DNA from: Gammaproteobacteria bacterium
GTDB lineage: Bacteria > Pseudomonadota > Gammaproteobacteria > Steroidobacterales > Woeseiaceae
Assembly: GCA_024639825.1 (NCBI GenBank)
Contig: JAHEGH010000011.1
Location: forward strand, 7,840 to 63,993
Direction: 5' to 3'
Length of the DNA stretch: 56,154 bases
Below the pieces are notes generated by a model. That model ran no database searches. It was given only the letters and a program-made list of their open reading frames with translations, and was not told the origin of the DNA. Made by a program: the position numbers and the translations under genes. Below, piece by piece: positions 8,729 to 17,746 of this stretch (the first letter of the stretch is position 1; each line of letters opens with the position of its first letter).

Positions 8729-11700
8729 TTGATTAGCTGGTGGGTATTGCTGGTTCTGTCTCTCGGCTATGTGACGGTGCTGTTCGCCATCGCGTACTGG
8801 GGCGATAACGTTGAGCAACGCCGCTTCTCCCGGTTTAGCCGGTCCCTGGTCTACAGCCTCACACTGGCCGTCTACTGTACGTCCTGGACGTTCTATGGCG
8901 CTGTCGGGACGGCGGCGGAGAGCGGGTGGGGCTATCTGCCCATCTATATTGGTCCGATGGCCGTCATATTTTTCGGCTGGCCGTTGATCGACCGCATCGT
9001 GGCGATCAGCAAGCGTCAGAATCTGACCTCCATCGCGGATTTCATCGCTGCGCGCTACGGCAAGGCCCAGAGTCTGGCGGTCCTGATCACACTTATTGCG
9101 ACGATCGGTTCGGTGCCATACATCGCACTGCAACTGAAAGCAGTCGTCAGCAGCTTCGTTATTGTGTCCGACTACTCCATGTACGTCGGCGCCGAATACG
9201 ATACGGCGCTGGTGGTTGCGACGGCGCTGGCGATTTTCGCCATTCTGTTCGGCACGCGCAAGATTGATGTTACAGAGCATCATGAAGGCATGATGCTCGC
9301 CATCGCGTTCGAGTCGGTGGTCAAACTATTGGCTTTCACCGCTGTCGGTGTGTTCGCAGTGGTATTGCTAGGCGGCGTTGACGGGGAGGTCACCGCGACA
9401 GCGGCACGTGCGGACACCGTGTTTCGTATGGATCGGCTCCCGGATATGTTTGTTACGCAATTGATACTGGCGAGTGCAGCGATCTTTTGCTTGCCACGTC
9501 AGTTTCACGTTGCCATCGTGGAAGCCCATAAGGATGCGAACATCAAGGCGGCGCGCTGGGCATTTCCGCTCTACCTCCTCGTTTTCACCATACTTATCGT
9601 GCCAATTACACTGGCGGGCCTGAAGATTTTGCCGTCAGGTGTTTTCAGGGGTGACAGCTTTGTCCTCGCCCTGCCCATGGAACACGGTAACGACTTGCTG
9701 ACAGTTCTCGCGTTTCTGGGTGGCTTTTCGGCAGCCACAGGCATGGTAATTGTGGCCTGCGTGGCCCTGTCCACTATGATCAGCAATGAAATTGTGATGC
9801 CCGCGTTATTGCGGATCAAGGCGCTGGGATTATCAGAGCGTTCCGACTACTCGCGATTGCTCATCCACATTCGTCGCGGTTCCATTGTCGGCATTACCGT
9901 ACTCGCCTATTTCTACTACCTGGCAATGGACCGGTCGGCCGCGCTGGCAAGTACCGGATTGTTATCCTTCGCAGCCGCTGCCCAATTCATGCCGTTGATC
10001 CTTCTGGGGATGTTCTGGCAACGTTCGACGCGTGTGGGTGCCTTTGCCGGCCTGCTGACAGGTTTCGTGCTATGGGCCTACACGCTGTTTCTTCCCACAT
10101 TGGCCAGATCCGGCGTCTTTAGCGCAGATTTCATCGAGCAAGGGCTGTTCCAGGTTGCCTGGCTACGGCCCGAAGCCCTGCTGTTCGACGTCCAGTCCAA
10201 TCCGCTGACGCACGGTGTCGCCTGGTCACTGACTGGCAACATAGTGGTATTCGTTGTCTGGTCGCTGTTTACCCGGCAGTCGATGTTGGAAAAAATCCAG
10301 GCGAGGGCGTTTGCCAGCCCAATCACCCGGGGTCGCGACGCGCGTCCGCTACCGACGGCGTCGGACCTGACCAACGCGGATCTCAGGGCGCTGGCAGACC
10401 GGTTTCTCGGCGAAGCACACGCACAGCGGTCGTTCGCTGATTTCGCCGAGCAGGAAAAACTGAAGATCGTGCCGTCAATGCCCGCGGACAGGCAACTCCT
10501 GCAGTTCACTGAACGCTTGCTGGCCGGCGCCATCGGGGCAGCCTCTGCCCGCGTGGTCATCACGACAGCCCTGCGCAAGACGGGTATGGAAATTGGCGAT
10601 GTCGTCTTGCTCCTGGATGAAACGTCCCAGGCGGTGCGCTTCAATCGTGAGCTGACCGAAACGACACTGGAGAATATTGCGCAGGGTGTGAGCGTTGTCG
10701 ATGCGTCGCAACGACTGATCGGCTGGAACAGGCGTTACGTCGAACTCATGGATTACCCGGACGGTATGGTCCATGTTGGCGAGTCAGTTGCGGAGCTTAT
10801 TCGTTTCAACGCTGAGCGCGGGCGCTTCGGCGAGGGTGATATCGAGCAGCATGTGGACAAGCGCATTAAATATCTGCGCGACGGCTCAGCCTACAAGTAC
10901 CAGAGCACATTTCCAGACGGCAGGGTGATCGAGATTCGTGGTCAGCCGATGTCGGATGGTGGATTTGTTTCAACCTACACTGACATTACCGAGTTCAAAT
11001 CCGCTGAGAACGCGCTCGTCGAAGCAAAGGAATCGCTGGAGGCGCGAGTGGCGGATCGCACCGCGGAACTTGAAGACGCGATGTTTGCGTTGCAGGGTGC
11101 AAAGGCCGAGGCGGAAGAGGCCAATATCTCGAAGACCCGTTTCCTCGCAGCGGCAGCACACGACCTCCTGCAGCCGCTGAATGCCGCAAAATTGTTCGCC
11201 GCACTGCTCAATGAACATCGTGATGAGATGACAAGCGAGCAAAGCAAGCTGGTCGCCCGTGTAGAAAGCGGACTCCTCAGTGTTGAAGATCTGCTAAGCG
11301 CACTGCTCGATATCTCTCGGCTCGATACGGCGGCACCGGAACCCGATCGTGTGCATTTTTACGTGCGAGACATATATAGGGCGCTCGAAACGCAGTTCTC
11401 CGAGACGTTCAAGGAACAGGGGCTGGAGCTGCGATTTGCGGAAACCGACCTCTGTGTTTACTCGGACCCGGCCCTGTTGCGTCGTATCTTGCAGAATTTT
11501 GTCAGCAATGCCCGGCGTTACACACGTGAAGGTGGGGTGCTCATAGGCTGTCGGCGATATGGCAGCAAGATCGCAATTCAGGTCATAGACACTGGCGTAG
11601 GCATCGCCGAGCGGGACCAGAAAGCTGTGTTCCAGGAGTTTCATCGCCTCTCGGAGGGTGCCGACCGCAACAAGCGGGGCCTTGGGCTTGGGCTCGCAAT

Positions 11701-12253
11701 CGTTGATCGTATCGCCAGGCTACTCGGTCACGAGGTCTCCCTGCGTTCCGAGCTTGGGAATGGCAGTTGTTTCGAGGTTCTTGTGCCGCGCGGGAAAGAA
11801 ACACATATTCGCTCGAAAACGTCCCCTGAGGGCGAGCAGCGATCGGCAACATCAATCGACCGCCAGTTCATTCTGTGTGTCGATAATGAACAGGACATCC
11901 TCGACGGCATGAGTGGCTTGCTGGAGCGATGGGGCGCCAGGCCCGTCACCGCCTGTGGACAGGCTGACGCGCTCAGCGAGTTGGAACGACTGCGGGCCGA
12001 GCATGACCAGCTGCCGGCCTTACTGCTGGTGGACTATCACCTCGATGACAAGGTGATTGGCCTTGATGTGATTAGTGCCCTGCGCGCTGCCTCGGGTACG
12101 GAGCTACCAGCCGTCATACTGACGGCAGACTATTCGAAGGAAGTCTCTGCACTCGTGCGGGCCGCTGGTCACGCGCTGCTGCATAAACCGGTCAAACCTG
12201 CAGCCCTACGAGCCTTGATTAACCGCATACTAAGTCGCCGCGTTAGCGCTTGA
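8729..12253 (+). CDS. Symporter-domain hybrid sensor histidine kinase (CrbS-like)
   Basis: A 1174-aa protein with, in order, an N-terminal SSSF/SLC5-type module with about 13 helices (1-500), a linker, a PAS-like domain (about 640-755; ENIAQGVSVVDASQ), a coiled coil, HisKA with phosphoacceptor His811 in AAAHDLLQPLNA, an HATPase domain (N-box ILQNFVSNARRY near 920; GVGIAERD; GLGLGLAIV) and a C-terminal receiver with Asp1102 in LLVDYHLDD. This is the architecture of CrbS and its relatives, which sense acetate-type carboxylates and, through the LuxR-type regulator CrbR, activate acs and actP. Start is TTG (8729) with a G-rich Shine-Dalgarno run at 8715-8720. The 3' end overlaps the convergent response regulator by 24 bp. 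Whether the symporter module still transports is unknown. Confidence 0.9.
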   Translation: MISWWVLLVLSLGYVTVLFAIAYWGDNVEQRRFSRFSRSLVYSLTLAVYCTSWTFYGAVGTAAESGWGYLPIYIGPMAVIFFGWPLIDRIVAISKRQNLTSIADFIAARYGKAQSLAVLITLIATIGSVPYIALQLKAVVSSFVIVSDYSMYVGAEYDTALVVATALAIFAILFGTRKIDVTEHHEGMMLAIAFESVVKLLAFTAVGVFAVVLLGGVDGEVTATAARADTVFRMDRLPDMFVTQLILASAAIFCLPRQFHVAIVEAHKDANIKAARWAFPLYLLVFTILIVPITLAGLKILPSGVFRGDSFVLALPMEHGNDLLTVLAFLGGFSAATGMVIVACVALSTMISNEIVMPALLRIKALGLSERSDYSRLLIHIRRGSIVGITVLAYFYYLAMDRSAALASTGLLSFAAAAQFMPLILLGMFWQRSTRVGAFAGLLTGFVLWAYTLFLPTLARSGVFSADFIEQGLFQVAWLRPEALLFDVQSNPLTHGVAWSLTGNIVVFVVWSLFTRQSMLEKIQARAFASPITRGRDARPLPTASDLTNADLRALADRFLGEAHAQRSFADFAEQEKLKIVPSMPADRQLLQFTERLLAGAIGAASARVVITTALRKTGMEIGDVVLLLDETSQAVRFNRELTETTLENIAQGVSVVDASQRLIGWNRRYVELMDYPDGMVHVGESVAELIRFNAERGRFGEGDIEQHVDKRIKYLRDGSAYKYQSTFPDGRVIEIRGQPMSDGGFVSTYTDITEFKSAENALVEAKESLEARVADRTAELEDAMFALQGAKAEAEEANISKTRFLAAAAHDLLQPLNAAKLFAALLNEHRDEMTSEQSKLVARVESGLLSVEDLLSALLDISRLDTAAPEPDRVHFYVRDIYRALETQFSETFKEQGLELRFAETDLCVYSDPALLRRILQNFVSNARRYTREGGVLIGCRRYGSKIAIQVIDTGVGIAERDQKAVFQEFHRLSEGADRNKRGLGLGLAIVDRIARLLGHEVSLRSELGNGSCFEVLVPRGKETHIRSKTSPEGEQRSATSIDRQFILCVDNEQDILDGMSGLLERWGARPVTACGQADALSELERLRAEHDQLPALLLVDYHLDDKVIGLDVISALRAASGTELPAVILTADYSKEVSALVRAAGHALLHKPVKPAALRALINRILSRRVSA

Positions 12254-12919
12254 ATCGGTTTCGGCTACGGGCAACGTGCTGGTTCTCAGGCGTTCCACGG
12301 CGAGTACTGCCTGGGTTCGATTGTTTACGTGCATTTTGCGCAGGATTGCCGTGACGTGAGCTTTGATCGTCGCTTCCGACACCCCGAGTTGGTAGGCAAT
12401 CTGTTTGTTCAGCAGGCCCTCGCCAAGCATCATCAGTACACGAAACTGGTGCGGCGTTAACGAGCTCAGCGCTGCGGCGATTTCGGCCTCCTCGCTGTCG
12501 AGTCGGTCATCCTGCAGATTGATGCCGTCTGGAACCCAGACTTCGCCGTCGAGCACCGCGCGTATGCCTGCTTCCAGCGTCGAGATCGCCGATGACTTCG
12601 GTATAAAACCACTCGCGCCATGCTGTATCGACCGCCGGATAACTGCCGGATCATCCATGGCCGAAACGATGACGGTGGGTAAGGATTCGTGTTTGCTGCG
12701 AATGTACGCGAGCGCGGAAAAGCCGCTGACGCCCGGCATATTCAGATCCAGCAGCAGGAGGTCAGCTTCCGGATTGCCCTCCACGACAGCCTGAAGCGTA
12801 TCGAGGCTGTCCGCCTCGATAATATCGGCATCCTCGACGCAGTTGCCGATTGCGTGGATCAGCGCTTCCCGGAAAAGAGGATGGTCATCCGCAACGATGA
12901 ATGTGCTCTTGTTCGTCAC
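12230..12919 (-). CDS. NarL/FixJ-family response regulator (CrbR-like)
   Basis: A 229-aa response regulator with an N-terminal receiver (acidic pair DD11-12, phosphoacceptor Asp58 in LLLLDLNMPG, switch Ser in VIVSAMDD, Lys in GFIPKSS) and a C-terminal LuxR helix-turn-helix (about 150-215; LTPHQFRVLMMLGEGLLNKQIAYQLGVSEATIKAHV). It lies tail-to-tail with the CrbS-like kinase and is its likely partner. Targets would be the actP operon and possibly the divergent dcaP gene, whose upstream region carries an inverted repeat at 12963-12976. The overlap with the kinase 3' end is 24 bp, so transcription of one could interfere with the other. Confidence 0.87.
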   Translation of the reverse strand: MTNKSTFIVADDHPLFREALIHAIGNCVEDADIIEADSLDTLQAVVEGNPEADLLLLDLNMPGVSGFSALAYIRSKHESLPTVIVSAMDDPAVIRRSIQHGASGFIPKSSAISTLEAGIRAVLDGEVWVPDGINLQDDRLDSEEAEIAAALSSLTPHQFRVLMMLGEGLLNKQIAYQLGVSEATIKAHVTAILRKMHVNNRTQAVLAVERLRTSTLPVAETDSSANAAT

Positions 12920-12962
12920 ACCGCATAGATTACCGCAACTGTTGCGCGTCGTGGCGATACAT

Positions 12963-12976
12963 TAGACCTTGGTCTA
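12963..12976. promoter_or_regulatory. Inverted repeat TAGACC-TT-GGTCTA, candidate operator
   Basis: A perfect 6-bp inverted repeat with a 2-bp spacer lies in the 158-bp divergent spacer between the response-regulator gene and dcaP. It is 44 bp from the regulator start and about 100 bp upstream of the dcaP start. A short symmetric site of this kind suits a dimeric LuxR-type regulator. I did not find a second copy upstream of the actP operon, so assignment to the CrbR-like protein is only a hypothesis. Confidence 0.4.
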
Positions 12977-13077
12977 TCGGTGTGCCGGATTCGACTATTG
13001 GATAATGGTCAGCACAGAAGCAGTGACTGAATATCCACCGTGATTACAACTCTACTTCGAGAATTGGGGGAAAACTA

Positions 13078-14244
13078 ATGACGAAGTTCAAATTACAAAC
13101 TACTTTGGCCGGCGCTGCACTCGCTCTCTTTGCGAGCTCCGGAACTGCGCTTGCGGATGACGATGGCGCGACGACGACTTACAAGTTTGGCGGCTACGCG
13201 AAGTTCGACACCATGTTCAGTGATTACAGCGATGGCACGCCGGACGGCAACAGCCTGATGCGCCAGTTCTACTATGCGCCCCAGATTCCGATCGGTCCCG
13301 GGACAGGCAGCAGTGACATGACGACTGATTTCCAGGCCAGGGAATCTCGCCTGAACTTCCGCGTCGATCACAAGACGGCCGGTGGCAAAAGCGTCACTGC
13401 CTTCCTCGAAATGGATTTCTTCACTCACAGCGATGGCAACGAAGTCGTATCAAACTCCTATAGTCCACGTTTGCGCCACGCGTTCATCAAGTACGACAAG
13501 TGGACGTTTGGCCAGACCTGGTCGACCTTCCAGGACGTGGGTGCGCTGCCCGAGGCGCTCGACTTTGTCGGTCCGGCCGAGTCCACGACCTTCATTCGCC
13601 AGTCAATGATTCGCTACACGACGGGCAACCTGGAACTCGCGGTTGAGAATCCGCAGACATTCGTTTCCGGTGGCACCCGCGATCTCTCCTCAATGCCGGA
13701 CCTGATTGGGCGTTACACGTTCAAGCTGGATGGCGGCAGTTACGTCAAGCTGGCCGGCCTGATGCGCAGCCTGAAGATTCAAGATACCGGCAACGGTTCG
13801 CAGGAAGACGCGACGGCTTGGGGCATCTCCGCTTCGACCAAGTTCGTGTTAGGCAACGGCAACGACCTGCGCGCCATGGTCAACTTTGGTGACGGCATCG
13901 GTCGTTACGTCGGGCTCGGTTTCGTCCCGGACGGCTACATTGACGACACCACCAATAAGATCGAAACGGCCGAGAGCCTCTCGTGGTTCGTCGCGTATCG
14001 GGCTGTATGGAACGACCAGTGGCGTTCGAACTTCATGTACGGCACGAACTCCATCGATTACAACGACGATGTCCAGGCAGCGACCCTTAATGACAACGCC
14101 TCGAGCTTCCACGTGAACCTCATTCGCACCGTGCTGCCGAAGCTGGACGTCGGCGCCGAGGTCATCTGGGGCGAGCGCGAGACGGTCAATGGCGTGGACG
14201 GCGATTTCACGCGTTTCATGTTGTCAGCCAAGTACGCATTCTAA
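13078..14244 (+). CDS. DcaP-family trimeric outer-membrane porin
   Basis: A 388-aa outer-membrane protein with a signal peptide (about 1-27, cleaved near GTALA-DDD) and a beta-barrel region starting with TYKFGGYAKFDTMFSDYSDG, a hallmark of DcaP-like porins. It ends in ...SAKYAF, with the terminal Phe typical of barrel assembly signals. DcaP proteins form trimeric channels for dicarboxylates and other negatively charged small molecules, so uptake of carboxylates across the outer membrane fits the acetate module around it. A good ribosome binding site (GGGGGAAAA) lies just before the ATG. The gene appears monocistronic, with a hairpin terminator at 14275-14307. Confidence 0.88.
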   Translation: MTKFKLQTTLAGAALALFASSGTALADDDGATTTYKFGGYAKFDTMFSDYSDGTPDGNSLMRQFYYAPQIPIGPGTGSSDMTTDFQARESRLNFRVDHKTAGGKSVTAFLEMDFFTHSDGNEVVSNSYSPRLRHAFIKYDKWTFGQTWSTFQDVGALPEALDFVGPAESTTFIRQSMIRYTTGNLELAVENPQTFVSGGTRDLSSMPDLIGRYTFKLDGGSYVKLAGLMRSLKIQDTGNGSQEDATAWGISASTKFVLGNGNDLRAMVNFGDGIGRYVGLGFVPDGYIDDTTNKIETAESLSWFVAYRAVWNDQWRSNFMYGTNSIDYNDDVQAATLNDNASSFHVNLIRTVLPKLDVGAEVIWGERETVNGVDGDFTRFMLSAKYAF

Positions 14245-14274
14245 ATATCCCCCGAAGCACCATTCGGGTCATTC

Positions 14275-14307
14275 ACTGGCGGTGTCGGCAACGGCATCGC
14301 CAGTTTT
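14275..14307 (+). terminator. Rho-independent terminator after the dcaP-like gene
   Basis: A 12-bp stem (14275-14286 with 14293-14304; two G-T/A-C type irregularities) closes a 6-base loop and is followed by four T. It lies 30 bp after the porin stop codon and 32 bp before the next start, separating the two transcripts at least partly. Confidence 0.7.
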
Positions 14308-14338
14308 CACATTACAGCAGGCGTGTCAGAATACGGGT

Positions 14339-16177
14339 ATGAAGGAAATCCCAGAGATCGCCCAGTTTCTTCGTGAGCTACCCGGGTTCGATATTCTCGA
14401 CGACGCCCAGATCGCCAATTGTGCGAAGAACATCGATATCGCCTACTACAGGCAGGGTGACGATATCCTCACAGCCGGGAGCGAGAATCGCTGCTTGCAC
14501 ATCATCCGCAGCGGTGCGGTCGAGTTGCGCGACGATGCCGGCCAGATGATGGCCCGGTTGGCTGAGCGCGATTGCTTCGGCTTTCCGTCGCTGATGCGTC
14601 AGACACCGGCTCGCAATCACTCCATCGCGATGGAAGATACGCTGGTGTACCACCTGGATGGCACGGCGTTCGCACGCGCACGCCATGCCAGCGTTGGGTT
14701 TGATACCTGGTTTATCCGGGCCCTCTCTGATCGCCTGACGATGCACCCGCCGCCACCCACATTTCGCGGCGTGTCCGGCCAGCAGGTACGAAGCCTCATT
14801 ACGCGCCCGCCCGTCAGCATTGGCATGAACGCATCGATCCGCGAGACCGCGCAAAAAATGGTCGAGGAACGCGTATCCGCGATGCTTATCAGTGATGGTA
14901 CCGCCGTAGCGGGCATTATTACCGATCGCGACATACGTGAGCGTATTGTGGCCACTGGCATCGACGGAAGCCATCCGGTTACTGAGGTGATGACGGTGTC
15001 TCCGGTTACGCTTGACGGCGATGCGAATGCCTATGAGGCGGCAATCGTCATGATGCAGAGCAACATTCATCACCTCCCGGTCACATCGGGCGGGAAGATA
15101 CTCGGAATGGTGTCCCGTAGCGACTTCATGCGGCTGGAAACAGAACACCCCCTGTACCTTGTCAGCGATATCGGCAAGCAGAAGACGGCGGCCGGTGTGG
15201 TTGAGGTTTGCCGGCGCATGCCGGCATTGATCATCGGTCAGATAGAGGCGGATGCAAACGGCGAACTGCTGGGCAAGTTCATTACCATGATCACCGACAC
15301 GGTCACGCGGCAGCTACTGCGTATTGCCGAAGCTGAGTTTGGTCCGCCGCCGTGCGACTATGCATGGGTAGCACTTGGTTCCCAGGGTCGATTTGAGCAG
15401 TCCGCCAAGAGCGATCAGGACAACGCACTGGTGCTGTCTAATGACGCAAAGGAGACCGACGACGAGTACTTCGCCTCCATCGCGAAGGTCGTTAACGACG
15501 GCCTCGATGCCTGCGGCTACGTCTACTGTCCCGGGGACGTAATGGCCTCCAATCCGAAGTGGCGAAGACCACTGCGGGATTGGAAGCAGTACTTCCACAA
15601 GTGGATCACGGTGCCCGAAGAAAAGGCGTTGATGCATGCGAACATTTTCTTTGACCTGCGTTGCATTGCCGGTAGCTCCGAACTGGTGGATGCACTCAAG
15701 AAAAGTGTCCAGAAAGATGCGCGAAAGAACGAGATCTTCCTTGCACTCATGGCCAAAAACGCGATGACCTACCAGCCGCCGCTCGGGTTCTTCCGGCAAT
15801 TCGTTCTGGATAAGTCCGGCGAGCACAAGAACACGCTGGATATTAAGATGCACGGCATTATGCCCATCGTCGAGATTGCGAGGATTCGTTCGCTGGCAGC
15901 CGGCGAACTGCGTATCTGCACGCGCAATCGCCTGTTGGCGGCGGCAAAGGCAAAAGAAATCACTGAGACCGATGCAGCCAACCTGATTGACGCGCTCGAC
16001 TTCATCGAGAAGCTGCGTATCGAGCATCAAAGCCGGCAACTGCAGGCAGGCAAGCAACCCGATAATCACCTGGCACCTGAAGAGCTTTCGCCGCTGGTAC
16101 GTCAGAACCTCAAGTCGGCCTTCTCGCAGGTGAGAGTCAGCCAGTCGGCACTGCTGAATCGATTCCACCTGGCATGA
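14339..16177 (+). CDS. cNMP-binding/CBS/DUF294 nucleotidyltransferase-like signalling protein
   Basis: A 612-aa cytosolic protein. Domains in order: cyclic-nucleotide-binding fold (about 1-115), a tandem CBS pair (about 150-275; TAVAGIITDRDIRERIV and GGKILGMVSRSDFMR), a DUF294 nucleotidyltransferase-like domain (about 300-440; GSQGRFEQSAKSDQDNALVL, with the G-S and D-x-D pattern of GlnD-like uridylyltransferases) and the DUF294 C-terminal domain (to 610). Such proteins usually neighbour ActP-type symporters and the exonuclease found next, and are assumed to tune carboxylate uptake in response to a nucleotide; the reaction is unproven. The frame is open from 14189, but the ATG at 14339 starts the recognisable domain. 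The stop overlaps the next start (ATGA). Confidence 0.87.
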   Translation: MKEIPEIAQFLRELPGFDILDDAQIANCAKNIDIAYYRQGDDILTAGSENRCLHIIRSGAVELRDDAGQMMARLAERDCFGFPSLMRQTPARNHSIAMEDTLVYHLDGTAFARARHASVGFDTWFIRALSDRLTMHPPPPTFRGVSGQQVRSLITRPPVSIGMNASIRETAQKMVEERVSAMLISDGTAVAGIITDRDIRERIVATGIDGSHPVTEVMTVSPVTLDGDANAYEAAIVMMQSNIHHLPVTSGGKILGMVSRSDFMRLETEHPLYLVSDIGKQKTAAGVVEVCRRMPALIIGQIEADANGELLGKFITMITDTVTRQLLRIAEAEFGPPPCDYAWVALGSQGRFEQSAKSDQDNALVLSNDAKETDDEYFASIAKVVNDGLDACGYVYCPGDVMASNPKWRRPLRDWKQYFHKWITVPEEKALMHANIFFDLRCIAGSSELVDALKKSVQKDARKNEIFLALMAKNAMTYQPPLGFFRQFVLDKSGEHKNTLDIKMHGIMPIVEIARIRSLAAGELRICTRNRLLAAAKAKEITETDAANLIDALDFIEKLRIEHQSRQLQAGKQPDNHLAPEELSPLVRQNLKSAFSQVRVSQSALLNRFHLA

Positions 16178-16842
16178 ACTACTCCTGGTTGAATACCAGG
16201 CGCTGGTTTCTCGGCCGCAGAAAAGTCGCGTCGCCGTTCGATGCGTTATTGAATGCGGAGCTTCCCGCCAGCGCTGCGTCATTCGATGCAGTGGAGTTCG
16301 TCAGCCTCGATATTGAAACGACCGGCCTCGATGCGGCCACTGCCGATATGCTCAGCGTCGGCTGGGTTCTGGTCCGCGAGGGAAGGGTCGATTTACGGAC
16401 AGCCGAGACCTTTATTGTCCGTCCGAGCGGCGGTGTCGGTGACAGTGCGTCCGTACACGGATTGACGGACACGGTTGTCGGCACTGGCCTGGATTGGGGA
16501 ATCGCGCTCGACAGGATCGTGCGGGTTCTGACAGGCCGTGTTCTGCTCGTACACCACGCCGGCCTGGACAAAGTCCTGCTGGATCGCATGTGCCTGCAGC
16601 GCTTTGGCTACCGCCTGCCGGTTCCGGTTGTCGATACGCTCGCGCTGGAGCATCGCCGCCTCAAGCGACACCATCACCTGGAAAACAACAGCTCGCTGCG
16701 ACTTGCAGACCTGCGCGACGAGTATGGGTTGCCGAGGTACTCAGCACACGATTGTCTTGTCGACGCGATCGCCACCGCCGAACTGCTGCTGGCAATCGTA
16801 GCGAAGCGTCGGTCCACGACCCTGGATGACCTGCTCGGGTAG
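16174..16842 (+). CDS. DEDDh 3'-5' exonuclease (DNA polymerase III epsilon-like)
   Basis: A 222-aa exonuclease of the DnaQ-like DEDDh family. ExoI is FVSLDIETTGLD near residue 45, ExoII surrounds HHAGLDKVLLDRM near 128, and ExoIII is YSAHDCLVDAIATAELL near 190, giving the catalytic acidic residues and histidine. It is shorter than or equal to stand-alone epsilon-like proteins and lacks a polymerase-binding tail. It is translationally coupled (ATGA overlap) to the DUF294 gene, a pairing I know from other gammaproteobacterial actP loci. Its role there is unknown; it could degrade a small nucleotide rather than DNA. It ends 10 bp from the convergent oxidoreductase operon. Confidence 0.85.
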   Translation: MNYSWLNTRRWFLGRRKVASPFDALLNAELPASAASFDAVEFVSLDIETTGLDAATADMLSVGWVLVREGRVDLRTAETFIVRPSGGVGDSASVHGLTDTVVGTGLDWGIALDRIVRVLTGRVLLVHHAGLDKVLLDRMCLQRFGYRLPVPVVDTLALEHRRLKRHHHLENNSSLRLADLRDEYGLPRYSAHDCLVDAIATAELLLAIVAKRRSTTLDDLLG

Positions 16843-16852
16843 GGAAGTCGGA

Positions 16853-17746
16853 CTAAACCGGGTATTCCCGGGCCAGCATCCGCAGCCGGTGTATTCGATC
16901 CACGCAGGAGCGGCGCGTTGCATCGAGGTCGATGTCCTCGTCCTTGAAGCGGCGCTGCCGGTGGAAGTACTCGGCCGGATCGGAACCGTCGGGTTCGACC
17001 GTGACTCGGTAACGTGCGCCGTCGAACACTTCGTAAACGGGGAACAGACCGCTCGCGACCGCGATGCGTACCAGTTCCACAGTGTCCTCGGGTTCCGATT
17101 TCCAGCCGGTGGGGCACGGAGAGTGCATTAGCAGGAAGCGCATGCCGGTCATCGACAGTGCGGTAGCGAGTTTGCGGGAGAAGTCCTCGGGATGGGCCAT
17201 GGACAGCGTTGCAGCGTACGGAATGCCATGGGCAGTCATGATCGCCATGATGTTTTTCTTGGCTTCTGATTTCCCCGTTGGCGTCGTCGTCGTACGTGCA
17301 CCAATCGGCGTGGCGGAGGATCGTTGTCCACCCGTGTTGCCGTAGATTTCGTTGTCGTAGCAGATGTAAATAATGTTTTCGTTACGTTCTGCTGCTCCCG
17401 AAAGTGTGGCAAGGCCAATATCGTAGGTACCGCCATCGCCGGCCCAGCAAATCACCTGGCCGGGCTCGTCGTTGAGGTCGCGAACACTCGCGTAACCAGA
17501 GGCAACAGCCGGAGATGACGCAAATGTCGCTGCAATGGTCGGCACGCCGTAACTTGTCGTGGGGAACGCACCCGCGGTGACGATGCCGCAACATGCCGGG
17601 ATGACGAGTGAGCAGCTATCGTTGGCCTCGGCGAGGGCGCGGCCCAGCATGGTCAGGCCAACGCTCATTCCACAGCCGCCACAGTTCGTATTACCCGGAC
17701 GCAGCAAGCAGGAGTCGGACTTTTGCAGTGGTGCGGTCGCGTTCAT
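16853..17746 (-). CDS. 2-oxoacid:acceptor oxidoreductase beta subunit (PorB-like)
   Basis: A 297-aa thiamine-diphosphate-binding subunit. The N terminus has cysteines (LLRPGNTNCGGCGMSVG) that ligate a [4Fe-4S] cluster, and the ThDP motif runs from CWAGDGGTYDIGLATLSGA to YICYDNEIYGNTGGQRS near residues 95-145, followed by SSATPIGARTT as in pyruvate-type enzymes. It would decarboxylate a 2-oxoacid together with the alpha subunit and pass electrons to the fused ferredoxin/flavin chain. The start codon overlaps the alpha-subunit stop (ATGA), so the two are translationally coupled. The substrate could be pyruvate or an aromatic 2-oxoacid such as phenylglyoxylate. Confidence 0.87.
   Translation of the reverse strand: MNATAPLQKSDSCLLRPGNTNCGGCGMSVGLTMLGRALAEANDSCSLVIPACCGIVTAGAFPTTSYGVPTIAATFASSPAVASGYASVRDLNDEPGQVICWAGDGGTYDIGLATLSGAAERNENIIYICYDNEIYGNTGGQRSSATPIGARTTTTPTGKSEAKKNIMAIMTAHGIPYAATLSMAHPEDFSRKLATALSMTGMRFLLMHSPCPTGWKSEPEDTVELVRIAVASGLFPVYEVFDGARYRVTVEPDGSDPAEYFHRQRRFKDEDIDLDATRRSCVDRIHRLRMLAREYPV

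Noticed and set aside
14189-14338. N-terminal extension of the DUF294 protein by 50 residues
   Set aside because: It overlaps the porin 3' end, runs through a terminator hairpin, and the extra residues look random; ATG at 14339 starts the cNMP fold.
15314-16282. Long minus-strand open frame (322 codons) opposite the DUF294 gene
   Set aside because: Antisense to a gene with clear CBS and nucleotidyltransferase motifs; the translated sequence has no recognisable family pattern or start context.
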